A stretch of 6,678 bases of DNA from Ignatzschineria sp. (GCA_030150405.1 JASLFU010000002.1:1-6678), one strand, 5' to 3'; shown: positions 1 through 5,468, counted from the first letter of the stretch. The notes: a model not told the origin generated them from the sequence alone. Made by a program: numbers and translations.

Positions 1-24
1 GAGAGTAGGTCATTTCCAGGGCTA
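1..24 (+). rRNA. rrf: 5S ribosomal RNA, 3' end only
   Basis: The first bases read GAGAGTAGG, then a short variable stretch, then TCCAGGGCT. This is the layout of the 3' end of proteobacterial 5S rRNA: E. coli has GAGAGTAGGGAACTGCCAGG near its end, and the final bases close helix I with the 5' end. The rest of the gene lies to the left of the window. The exact 3' end is approximate, because the pairing 5' strand cannot be seen. A strong intrinsic terminator begins only 7 bases later, as expected at the end of an rRNA operon. Confidence 0.82.
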
Positions 25-30
25 AACAAT

Positions 31-64
31 AGCCTCTTGATCATTAGGTCAAGAGGCTTTTTTT
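31..64 (+). terminator. Intrinsic terminator of the rRNA operon
   Basis: A perfect 10-bp stem (AGCCTCTTGA at 31-40 with TCAAGAGGCT at 49-58) encloses an 8-base loop and is followed by an uninterrupted T run to position 64. It lies directly after the 5S 3' end and points in the same direction. There is no A-run on the left, so it should work mainly on plus-strand transcripts. Confidence 0.93.
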
Positions 65-86
65 ATGGGAAAAAAGAAGAGATACG

Positions 87-112
87 GAAAGACACAGAAG
101 AAAGACACAGAA
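87..112. repeat. Perfect 13-bp tandem duplication
   Basis: GAAAGACACAGAA occurs twice head to tail (87-99 and 100-112) with no mismatch. It sits in the short spacer between the rRNA terminator and the dnaB terminator. Two copies only, so it is more likely a small slippage duplication than a regulatory array. No function is implied. Confidence 0.85.
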
Positions 113-114
113 AT

Positions 115-138
115 AAAAAACCACCCAAAAGGGTGGTT
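115..138 (-). terminator. Intrinsic terminator of dnaB
   Basis: The stem AACCACCC (119-126) pairs with GGGTGGTT (131-138) around an AAAA loop (UUUU in the transcript). Read on the minus strand, the stem runs into a T run given by the complement of the A-run at 115-120. It lies about 50 bases beyond the dnaB stop and protects dnaB from running head-on into the rRNA operon. Confidence 0.9.
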
Positions 139-187
139 GAAATAAGAGTAAAAGGATTAGGAGTAATTAAGGATAAAGTCGCTAAAA

Positions 188-1582
188 CTATTCCATAAAA
201 TTATCGGCAAAATCACGGGTAGAAAGATTCATAAACCGTGAATATTTACCTTGGAAGTTAAGCTTAACTGTTCCAATAGGGCCGTTACGTTGTTTACCAA
301 TAATAACTTCAGCGATCCCTTTTTCGGGAGATTCTTCATTATAGACTTCGTCTCGATAGATAAAACAGATAAGGTCGGCATCCTGCTCAATAGCTCCAGA
401 ATCTCGTAGATCGCTCATTACGGGGCGCTTATTGGGACGTTGCTCAAGGCTTCGGTTAAGCTGGGAGAGGACAACAACGGGAACGTTTAATTCACGAGCC
501 ATCAGTTTTAATGAGCGAGAGATCTCTGAAACTTCAGCCACACGCTGATCAGACATTCCAGGAATGCTCATTAATTGTAGATAGTCCACCATGATCAAGC
601 CTAATTGCCCCTGTTCACGCTGCAATCTTCGAGCCCGAGATCTCACTTCAGAGGGGCTTAGACCACTGGTATCATCAATGAAAATTTTGGTTTTAGAGAG
701 CGCACGTGTAGCATCACTTAGTTTTTTCGATTCCATGTCGTTGAGATCCCCTGTGCGCACCTTGCCTTGTTCAATCCCCCCAATTGAGGAGAACATACGC
801 ATCACCAGCTGTTCAGCGGGCATCTCTAAACTAAAAATAGCCACGGGTTTTTCGGTATACATTGCCACTCTTTCAACCATATTCATGGCAAGAGTGGTTT
901 TACCCATAGAGGGTCTTCCTGCAACGATAATCATATCGCCATTTTGAAGGCCGGAGGTCATCTCATCAAATTCTGTCCATCCGGTAGGAGCGCCAGTAAT
1001 TCCGCCTTCTGCTTCTGCAAGTTCATGAATGCGGGCGATGGTGCTCTTCATAACATCGCGGATATCGGTTAAACCCTCATCGCTTTTATTCCCCTGTTCA
1101 GCAATAGCAAAAACAGCCTGTTCTGCTGCTTGAATCAGCTCTGTGCTATTCCGTCCTTCCGGATTAAATCCAGCATCTGCTATTTTCGTGCCTACAGCGA
1201 TAAGTTTTCGAACAACGGAGCGATCATGCACAATTTTTGCATATGCCAAAATATTGCTTACAGAGGGCATATCTTGGGCTAAAGTTGCGAGATAGGGTAG
1301 GCCCCCCACCTCTTCAAGAAGATCCTTCTGCTTTAAGGCGTCACTTACTGTAAGGATATCGACCGATTCGAGGTTGTTATAGAGCTCTTCGATGACCTCA
1401 AATATTTGTCGATGATCTTTGCGATAGAAGTCACCCGCTTGAAGAACCCCATCGATGCGATCCCATGCATCGCTATCAATGAGCAACCCTCCTAATACAG
1501 CTTGCTCAGCCTCAATGGAGTGAGGAGGCGTTTTTAGTTGAGTTAAATCATTGCTTTCAAGTTGATAATCTGGCATTTTCAA
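188..1582 (-). CDS. dnaB: Replicative DNA helicase DnaB
   Basis: DnaB is the hexameric 5'-3' helicase that encircles the lagging-strand template and recruits DnaG primase at the replication fork. Seen here: an N-terminal DnaB domain (about residues 18-125, PPHSIEAEQAVLGGLL), a linker, then the RecA-like domain with Walker A GRPSMGKT (222-229), SLEM with catalytic Glu253, Walker B LIMVDYLQLM (Asp333), SQLNRSLEQRP (373-383) and the KQRNGP arginine-finger loop (Lys430, Arg432). Length (464 aa) fits the family (E. coli 471). All motifs are intact and there is no intein, although DnaB is a common intein host. The frame opens TTG-AAA-ATG: the Shine-Dalgarno AGGAG is 5 bases before TTG (1582) and 11 before ATG (1576), so the start is ambiguous by two residues; I annotate the longer form. 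The gene appears to be transcribed alone. Confidence 0.97.
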   Translation of the reverse strand: MKMPDYQLESNDLTQLKTPPHSIEAEQAVLGGLLIDSDAWDRIDGVLQAGDFYRKDHRQIFEVIEELYNNLESVDILTVSDALKQKDLLEEVGGLPYLATLAQDMPSVSNILAYAKIVHDRSVVRKLIAVGTKIADAGFNPEGRNSTELIQAAEQAVFAIAEQGNKSDEGLTDIRDVMKSTIARIHELAEAEGGITGAPTGWTEFDEMTSGLQNGDMIIVAGRPSMGKTTLAMNMVERVAMYTEKPVAIFSLEMPAEQLVMRMFSSIGGIEQGKVRTGDLNDMESKKLSDATRALSKTKIFIDDTSGLSPSEVRSRARRLQREQGQLGLIMVDYLQLMSIPGMSDQRVAEVSEISRSLKLMARELNVPVVVLSQLNRSLEQRPNKRPVMSDLRDSGAIEQDADLICFIYRDEVYNEESPEKGIAEVIIGKQRNGPIGTVKLNFQGKYSRFMNLSTRDFADNFME

Positions 1583-1587
1583 TAAGA

Positions 1588-1592
1588 CTCCT
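1588..1592 (-). promoter_or_regulatory. dnaB ribosome binding site, deciding between TTG and ATG
   Basis: On the minus strand AGGAG is followed by TCTTA and then TTG-AAA-ATG. The spacing is 5 bases to TTG and 11 to ATG. Five is within the usual range and matches the 5-base spacing seen at htpX in this window; eleven is long but usable. The site therefore slightly favours the TTG start. Confidence 0.65.
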
Positions 1593-1719
1593 AGGGCAAT
1601 TTTTAAGTCCTTATTTTATCATTATTTAGAAATTTAAGTATTTTCGATGGGGGAAGCAGGGGAGAGATAGGAGCATAGAAGAAGGCTCTTTTGCCATTAA
1701 TTATGTGAAATAAGAGGGG

Positions 1720-1785
1720 AAAATCCCATAAAAAAGCTGACAAAGCTCTAAAAAAGCCCTTTTAATAAGTAAATTTTATAGAAAA
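1720..1785. other. Phased A/T tracts, candidate intrinsically curved DNA
   Basis: Short A or T tracts recur at about one helical turn: AAAA at 1720-1723, A6 at 1730-1735, AAA at 1742-1744, A6 at 1750-1755, TTTT at 1760-1763, AAATTTT at 1771-1777 and AAAA at 1782-1785. Centre-to-centre steps are about 9-12 bases. Phased tracts of this kind are known to bend DNA. The block also contains the direct repeat TAAAAAAGC at 1729 and 1749, exactly 20 bases apart. It ends just upstream of a candidate -35 box. Curvature is inferred, not measured. Confidence 0.45.
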
Positions 1786-1788
1786 GAT

Positions 1789-1817
1789 TTGCAACTTCTC
1801 CCATCTATCTTTAAACT
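1789..1817 (+). promoter_or_regulatory. Candidate sigma70-type promoter for the mepK-like gene
   Basis: TTGCAA (1789-1794) is a possible -35 and TAAACT (1812-1817) a possible -10, 17 bases apart; each matches 4 of 6 consensus bases. It would give a leader of about 125 bases. An alternative, closer -10 is TATAAC at 1866-1871, but that has no good -35. Prediction only. Confidence 0.35.
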
Positions 1818-1950
1818 GTGCTTCTTATGTAAGCATTTTCTCTACGTGAATAGATAATTATAGTGTATAACATAAAAGATCTATGAGGGGCTCGCCTCAG
1901 CGTAAGAGTTATTTTTAATTAACCAGACAAGAGTAATTTGGGGTAGATAG

Positions 1951-2580
1951 ATGACAACTGATACAAAACTGATCCTTTCAGGAACGGAAGAGTATATTAA
2001 AGCTCATAATGAGCTGGTATGTGATAACAGGCGAAATCTATTAAAAGCTACCACAGGTGTATTAGCTGGTACGGCAGCCCTTGGTCTTTTTGGGATGCAG
2101 CCAGCACTTGCAAGACAGGCAATGAATAATGAGCGTGAATTAGTTATTCATACGCCTGCTTTAGGCGAAACTACACGTACAGTGTATTGGGTGCCGGGTG
2201 AGGGCTATATTCGTGAGTCTTTAGATGAGATCTCATGGGCGCTTCGTGACCGTCGCACTAATACAGCAAAATTATATGATCCACACGTTTTAGACCAGCT
2301 CTATGCGATTACCCTTCAATTAGGGTATGCTAAGCCGGTTCATGGGCTGAGCGGCTATCGTTCTCCCCAAACAAACCAAATGTTGAGAAACAATATGCGC
2401 GGTGTGGCGAAAAGTAGCTTCCATATGAAAGGGCAAGCTATCGATATCAGAATGCCCGGAGTATCTACACGTAATCTCCGTAATGCGGCGCTTTCACTCC
2501 GTGCGGGTGGAGTAGGTTACTATAGCCGTTCTGCATTTGTTCATATTGATAGTGGAGCTGTTCGTACATGGGGTGGTTAA
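1951..2580 (+). CDS. mepK: Tat-exported MepK/YcbK-family murein endopeptidase (DUF882, peptidase M15 family)
   Basis: The product resembles E. coli YcbK (MepK), a periplasmic zinc peptidase that cleaves peptide cross-links in peptidoglycan to allow wall expansion. A twin-arginine signal is visible: NRRNLLK (26-32), a hydrophobic stretch, then ALA (52-54) as a probable signal peptidase site. The catalytic domain follows, with GYRSPQTNQ (135-143), SFHMKGQAIDI (156-166) and AGGVGYY...FVHIDSG (185-202). Likely zinc ligands by family analogy are His158, Asp165 and His198. The arginine pair sits at residues 27-28, giving an n-region much longer than the E. coli protein's. There is no in-frame ATG, GTG or TTG between codon 1 and the RR, so this start is forced. 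The ribosome site is weak (GGGG at 1940-1943, 7 bases from ATG). Length is 209 aa. The gene stands alone, with a terminator after it. Confidence 0.9.
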   Translation: MTTDTKLILSGTEEYIKAHNELVCDNRRNLLKATTGVLAGTAALGLFGMQPALARQAMNNERELVIHTPALGETTRTVYWVPGEGYIRESLDEISWALRDRRTNTAKLYDPHVLDQLYAITLQLGYAKPVHGLSGYRSPQTNQMLRNNMRGVAKSSFHMKGQAIDIRMPGVSTRNLRNAALSLRAGGVGYYSRSAFVHIDSGAVRTWGG

Positions 2581-2600
2581 TCCACACAAAATAGATGAAC

Positions 2601-2628
2601 AAAGGCCATTCTTCGGAATGGCTTTTTT
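2601..2628 (+). terminator. Intrinsic terminator after the mepK-like gene (UUCG tetraloop)
   Basis: GCCATTC (2605-2611) pairs perfectly with GAATGGC (2616-2622) around the very stable TTCG loop, and a six-T run follows. An A-rich flank on the left extends the pairing. It ends only 21 bases before the nudF start codon. Confidence 0.92.
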
Positions 2629-2649
2629 ATTGTTAGCGGGATTTAAGAG

Positions 2650-3261
2650 ATGAAACGCTTTACCTATAAAAATCTTAAGATAAAAAATTGTGAGCCGGCG
2701 TATGATGGCTTTTTTAAAATTGACCGCCTAACCTTTGATCATGCTCGATTTGATGGAGGTGTGAATAGAGATGTGGTGCGGGAGGTTTTAGTAAAGAGTG
2801 ACACGGTAAGTGTATTGGCTTACGATCCTAAACGAGATGAAGTCTTATTGGTAGAGCAGGTGAGAGGCCCTCTCTATTCTCGCACAGAGCGGGAAACGCC
2901 TTGGAGTTATGAGATTATTGCCGGTATGATCGATACCGATGAGAGCCCTGAAGAGGTTGCTATTCGGGAGGCAGAGGAAGAAGCGGGGATTACGATAGAA
3001 CGGTTAATTCCCATCACCTCCTATTATGATTCTACGGGAATGAGCGGGGGGCGGATGCACCTTTTTCTTGGGCTCTGCTCTCTTAAAGATGCAGGGGGGA
3101 TTTTCGGGCTTGAAGCGGAAAGGGAGGATATTCGAGCTTTTACTCTCAGTCGTGAAACAGCGTTGGCGTGGATTGATTCAGGGAAGCTTGATAACGGATT
3201 CTCTATTATTGCGATGCTTTGGCTAAAATTAAATTATCATCACTACCGTAAGGAGTTTTAA
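2650..3261 (+). CDS. nudF: ADP-ribose pyrophosphatase (Nudix hydrolase, NudF type)
   Basis: NudF hydrolyses ADP-ribose to AMP and ribose 5-phosphate in the cytoplasm, limiting toxic ADP-ribose. The Nudix box GX5EX7REUXEEXGU is complete at residues 92-114 (G92, E98, then REAEEEAGI at 106-114), which provides the Mg-binding glutamates. Upstream, LLVEQVRGP (66-74) and ETPWSYEIIAGM (82-93) are typical of the ADP-ribose pyrophosphatase branch, as is SYYDSTGMSGGRMHLFLG shortly after the box. Length (203 aa) is close to E. coli NudF (209). The ribosome site is weak: GGGA at 2638-2641, 8 bases from ATG. The stop TAA directly abuts the yciO start, so the two genes form an operon. The exact substrate is inferred from family likeness. 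Confidence 0.93.
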   Translation: MKRFTYKNLKIKNCEPAYDGFFKIDRLTFDHARFDGGVNRDVVREVLVKSDTVSVLAYDPKRDEVLLVEQVRGPLYSRTERETPWSYEIIAGMIDTDESPEEVAIREAEEEAGITIERLIPITSYYDSTGMSGGRMHLFLGLCSLKDAGGIFGLEAEREDIRAFTLSRETALAWIDSGKLDNGFSIIAMLWLKLNYHHYRKEF

Positions 3262-3882
3262 ATGTTACTCAATATTCATCCCGAGACTCCGCAAACACGC
3301 CTGATTGAGCAAGTGGCGGAGATTATTCGCAATGGGGGGATTGTTGTTTACCCTACGGATTCAAGTTATGGGATCTGTTGCGCTGTAGGTAATCAGCGCG
3401 GAATGAATCGGATTTTACAAATTCGGCATCAGAATCCTAAAGAGCACTTTTTCTCCTTAGTTTGCCGAGATCTCTCGGAGTTATCTCTCTATGCTTTAGT
3501 GGATAATCCGCAATTTCGATTATTAAAAGCAATTTTACCTGGACCTTATACCTTAATTTTAAGAGGTAGTCGGGAAGTGCCTAAACGCTTAATGATGCCA
3601 AAACGCAATACGGTGGGTCTAAGAGTGCCAGATCATGCAATTGTTCAGGCGCTTTTAGAAGAGTTAGATGCCCCTATTCTTTCAACCACCTTAAAGATTC
3701 CTAATCGAGAGGCGTATGAACTGAATGATGCAACGCTCATTGAGGAGTATATCGGGAATCAGGTAGATGCGGTGATCGATGGCGGGGCTTGCTCTATGGA
3801 GCCGACCACAATTATTGATTTAAGTGAGGGCTTACCGAAGATCGTTCGCCGCGGGCAAGGGGATGTAGCACTATTTGAATAA
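3262..3882 (+). CDS. yciO: YciO, Sua5/YciO/YrdC-family protein
   Basis: This is a YrdC-fold protein of 206 aa, the same length as E. coli YciO and with matching segments: RLIEQVAEIIRNGGIVVYPTDS near the N-terminus, CRDLSELS (68-75), LPGPYTLIL (92-100), GLRVPDHAIVQALLE (119-133) and PTTIIDL (181-187). The fold binds double-stranded RNA or nucleotides. The paralogue TsaC makes threonylcarbamoyl-AMP for tRNA t6A. Here the TsaC-type STSAN segment is replaced by STTLKIPN (141-148), as in YciO, so it is unlikely to be the main t6A enzyme; its role in the cell is not settled. An excellent ribosome site, AAGGAG (3250-3255), lies 6 bases before ATG, inside the end of nudF, and the two genes have no intergenic base, implying translational coupling. 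Confidence 0.92.
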   Translation: MLLNIHPETPQTRLIEQVAEIIRNGGIVVYPTDSSYGICCAVGNQRGMNRILQIRHQNPKEHFFSLVCRDLSELSLYALVDNPQFRLLKAILPGPYTLILRGSREVPKRLMMPKRNTVGLRVPDHAIVQALLEELDAPILSTTLKIPNREAYELNDATLIEEYIGNQVDAVIDGGACSMEPTTIIDLSEGLPKIVRRGQGDVALFE

Positions 3883-3904
3883 ATAGTACTGCCTTTCTCT
3901 TTTT
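3865..3904 (+). terminator. Probable terminator of nudF-yciO, overlapping the yciO stop codon
   Basis: GTAGCACTATTT (3865-3876) pairs with AAATAGTACTGC (3881-3892) across a GAAT loop: 12 positions with one mismatch and one G-T pair. The yciO stop codon TAA (3880-3882) lies at the loop and start of the right arm. A pyrimidine- and T-rich tract follows (3894-3904), but the T run is broken, so termination may be partial. Confidence 0.55.
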
Positions 3905-3917
3905 ATTGGTGTATAAT
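3889..3917 (+). promoter_or_regulatory. Promoter of rplS
   Basis: A perfect -10 TATAAT lies at 3912-3917. The hexamer 17 bases upstream, CTGCCT (3889-3894), is a poor -35 match (3 of 6). A start near 3924 would give a leader of about 50 bases. The poor -35 box overlaps the right arm of the yciO hairpin. Confidence 0.6.
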
Positions 3918-3972
3918 GCTTTGCTTAGAATAAATCTGGGTAAGTTGGTATTACATTAGAAGGTTTAATGAC

Positions 3973-4347
3973 ATGAATATTATTAAAGAATTAGAGCAAG
4001 AAGCGATGCAAGGAAAGGAGCTTCCTGCTTTCAACCCTGGCGATACTATCGTTGTAAATGTACGGGTTAAAGAGGGTGATCGTGAGCGTATTCAGGCGTT
4101 TGAAGGCGTTGTGATTGCTATCAAAAATCGTGGTTTAGGTTCTTCATTTATCGTACGCCGTATTTCACACGGTGTAGGTATGGAGCGTACTTTCCAAACC
4201 TATAGCCCCTTAATTGCAAGCATCGATGTTAAACGTCGTGGTAGCGTTCGTCGTTCAAAACTCTACTATTTACGCGAGCGTGCGGGTAGAGCAGCAAGAA
4301 TCAGAGAAAAATTACCAGCGCGTAAAACTGCAGTTGCAGAAGCTTAA
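3973..4347 (+). CDS. rplS: Large-subunit ribosomal protein bL19
   Basis: bL19 sits at the 30S-50S interface and contributes to intersubunit bridges. The whole protein is recognisable: MNIIKELEQEAM, FNPGDTIVVNVRVKEGDRERIQAFEGVVIA (21-50), GLGSSFIVRRISHGVGMERTF and the basic end VKRRGSVRRSKLYYLRERAGRAARI. It has 124 aa against 115 in E. coli, the extra residues being an alanine-rich C-terminal tail (KTAVAEA). The ribosome site AGAAGG (3958-3963) is 9 bases from ATG. In E. coli rplS is the last gene of rpsP-rimM-trmD-rplS. Here the neighbour upstream is yciO, and rplS has its own -10 box and a strong terminator, so it appears monocistronic. Confidence 0.97.
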   Translation: MNIIKELEQEAMQGKELPAFNPGDTIVVNVRVKEGDRERIQAFEGVVIAIKNRGLGSSFIVRRISHGVGMERTFQTYSPLIASIDVKRRGSVRRSKLYYLRERAGRAARIREKLPARKTAVAEA

Positions 4348-4348
4348 T

Positions 4349-4364
4349 CAGTACCTTTGTACTG
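4349..4364 (+). other. Small perfect hairpin just after the rplS stop codon
   Basis: CAGTAC (4349-4354) pairs with GTACTG (4359-4364) around CTTT, one base after the TAA. It lacks a T run, so it is not a terminator by itself; the real one follows at 4387. It may stabilise the mRNA 3' end. The arm GTACTG also occurs in the hairpin at the end of yciO. Confidence 0.4.
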
Positions 4365-4386
4365 TTTACGCAGCGTAATTTATAGG

Positions 4387-4420
4387 GCCTTGATAGCTAA
4401 TGTTCTATCAAGGCTTTTTT
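4387..4420 (+). terminator. Intrinsic terminator of rplS
   Basis: GCCTTGATAG (4387-4396) pairs perfectly with CTATCAAGGC (4405-4414) around an 8-base loop and is followed by six Ts (4415-4420). Confidence 0.95.
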
Positions 4421-4445
4421 ATATTGAGTGATATGGTTAAAAATC

Positions 4446-4474
4446 TCGAGAGTTATTGCTAGGGGCTCTATAAT
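4446..4474 (+). promoter_or_regulatory. Candidate promoter of htpX with an inverted repeat over the -10
   Basis: A perfect -10 TATAAT (4469-4474) lies 17 bases after TCGAGA (4446-4451), which matches 4 of 6 bases of the -35 consensus. The -10 is embedded in the inverted repeat GCTCTA-TAA-TAGAGC (4465-4479). I see no convincing heat-shock (sigma32) or CpxR box, although htpX is stress-controlled in E. coli. The predicted start near 4481 leaves a leader of about 33 bases. Confidence 0.55.
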
Positions 4475-4513
4475 AGAGCTAAGATTATTAGCAGTAATGT
4501 GATGGAGGCATAT

Positions 4514-5395
4514 ATGCTTAAACGTTTATTTTTATGGACCTTAACGAACGTTGCGGTCATTGCGGTAATTAGTGTTATTTTGCGAATTACAGGCTTAGAC
4601 AGTGCGCTTGGGGGCTCGCAAGGTTATATTCCGATGCTGCTCGCGTGTGCGGTAGTGGGTTTTACAGGGTCGATTATTTCGCTTTTAATGTCGAAAAGCA
4701 TGGTTAAACGCTCAATGGGTGTGCGGATTATTACTCAGCCCGCCAATGAGTTTGAAGCCTGGTATGTAGGCGTTGTGGAGCGTCAAGCAGCGGCGTTAGG
4801 TCTGAAGACGCCGGAGATTGGGATTTTTAATTCTCCTGATCCTAATGCTTTTGCAACAGGTGCATCTCGTAATAATTCATTAGTGGCGATTAGCACCGGC
4901 TTAATGCAGGTGATGAATAAAGAGGAGATCGAGGCGGTTGTCGGCCACGAAATGGCGCACGTTGCCAATGGCGATATGGTAACAATGGCTCTTTTACAGG
5001 GTGTTGTGAATACTTTCGTTGTTTTCCTTTCGCGCATTATTGCTGAAGCGATTGCTTCTCGTGGGAATTCGAATGAGAATGCGACTAGTTCCGGGGTCTA
5101 CTTCCTCTGCGTGATGGTACTTCAGGTGGTGTTTGGAATCTTAGCGCAGATTATTACGAGCTGGTTTAGCCGTTATCGTGAGTTTAGAGCAGATGAGGGG
5201 GGCGCACGCTTGACCTCTAATCGGCAGATGGCGGAGGCTTTAAATGCGCTTCGTCGGAGTCCTGATGGGAATAAGGACCTTCCCGGGGAGCTAGCGGCGT
5301 TTGGTATTACGGGTTCTATTAAGAATCTCTTTAGTACGCATCCTCCTTTAGAGAAGCGTATTGAGGCGCTATTACAGAAAGAGCGTGAGTTCTAA
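4514..5395 (+). CDS. htpX: Membrane zinc protease HtpX (peptidase M48B)
   Basis: HtpX is an inner-membrane metalloprotease that, with FtsH, degrades misfolded membrane proteins. The zinc site is HEMAH (His145, Glu146, His149 in this numbering), with the third ligand probably Glu223 in REFRAD. Four hydrophobic segments are visible at about 5-25, 39-59, 155-178 and 195-217, the usual HtpX layout. I start at ATG 4514, not at the upstream GTG (4499) or ATG (4502): GGAGG (4504-4508) lies 5 bases before 4514, the N-terminus MLKRLFLWTLTN then matches the family, and the length becomes 293 aa, equal to E. coli HtpX. The longer reading would place the ribosome site inside the gene. It is apparently monocistronic, with its own promoter and a shared terminator. 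Confidence 0.95.
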   Translation: MLKRLFLWTLTNVAVIAVISVILRITGLDSALGGSQGYIPMLLACAVVGFTGSIISLLMSKSMVKRSMGVRIITQPANEFEAWYVGVVERQAAALGLKTPEIGIFNSPDPNAFATGASRNNSLVAISTGLMQVMNKEEIEAVVGHEMAHVANGDMVTMALLQGVVNTFVVFLSRIIAEAIASRGNSNENATSSGVYFLCVMVLQVVFGILAQIITSWFSRYREFRADEGGARLTSNRQMAEALNALRRSPDGNKDLPGELAAFGITGSIKNLFSTHPPLEKRIEALLQKEREF

Positions 5396-5434
5396 TACTC
5401 TATATTGTTATTTTCTTCATTGCAGATATTCAAT

Positions 5435-5468
5435 AAAAAGCCTAACTCTTTCGGGAGTTAGGCTTTTT
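5435..5468. terminator. Bidirectional terminator between convergent htpX and prmC
   Basis: AAAAAGCCTAACTC (5435-5448) pairs with GAGTTAGGCTTTTT (5455-5468). The central six bases can form a UUCG loop closed by a U-G pair. The A-run on the left and T-run on the right (5464-5470) provide a U tract for transcripts in both directions: htpX from the left, prmC from the right. Confidence 0.94.

Larger units (their letters stand above)
1583..1950. other. Divergent intergenic region between dnaB and the mepK-like gene
   Basis: This 368-base AT-rich stretch contains no convincing gene. It must carry promoters for both flanking genes. Visible contents are the dnaB ribosome binding site, a block of phased A/T tracts (1720-1785), a candidate plus-strand promoter (1789-1817), a second isolated TATAAC at 1866-1871, and a small hairpin with arms TGAGG/CCTCA (1884-1899) in the leader of the mepK-like gene. 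For dnaB, minus-strand -10-like hexamers are CATAAT (1700-1705) and TAAAAT (1613-1618). Neither has a good -35, so the dnaB promoter is not assigned. Confidence 0.6.

Noticed and set aside
591..947. 118-codon open frame antisense to dnaB
   Set aside because: It overlaps the conserved RecA-like core of DnaB, has no recognisable domain or ribosome site, and is explained by the opposite-strand coding constraint.
1700..1705. CATAAT as the dnaB minus-strand -10 box
   Set aside because: There is no acceptable -35 at 16-18 bases, and it would give a leader of more than 100 bases; left unassigned.
3968..3976. ATG-ACA-TGA mini-frame overlapping the rplS start
   Set aside because: It is only two codons long and too close to the AGAAGG ribosome site (4 bases) to be a convincing regulatory leader peptide.
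4783..5037. 84-codon open frame antisense to htpX
   Set aside because: It covers the HEMAH region of htpX on the other strand and shows no independent signal.
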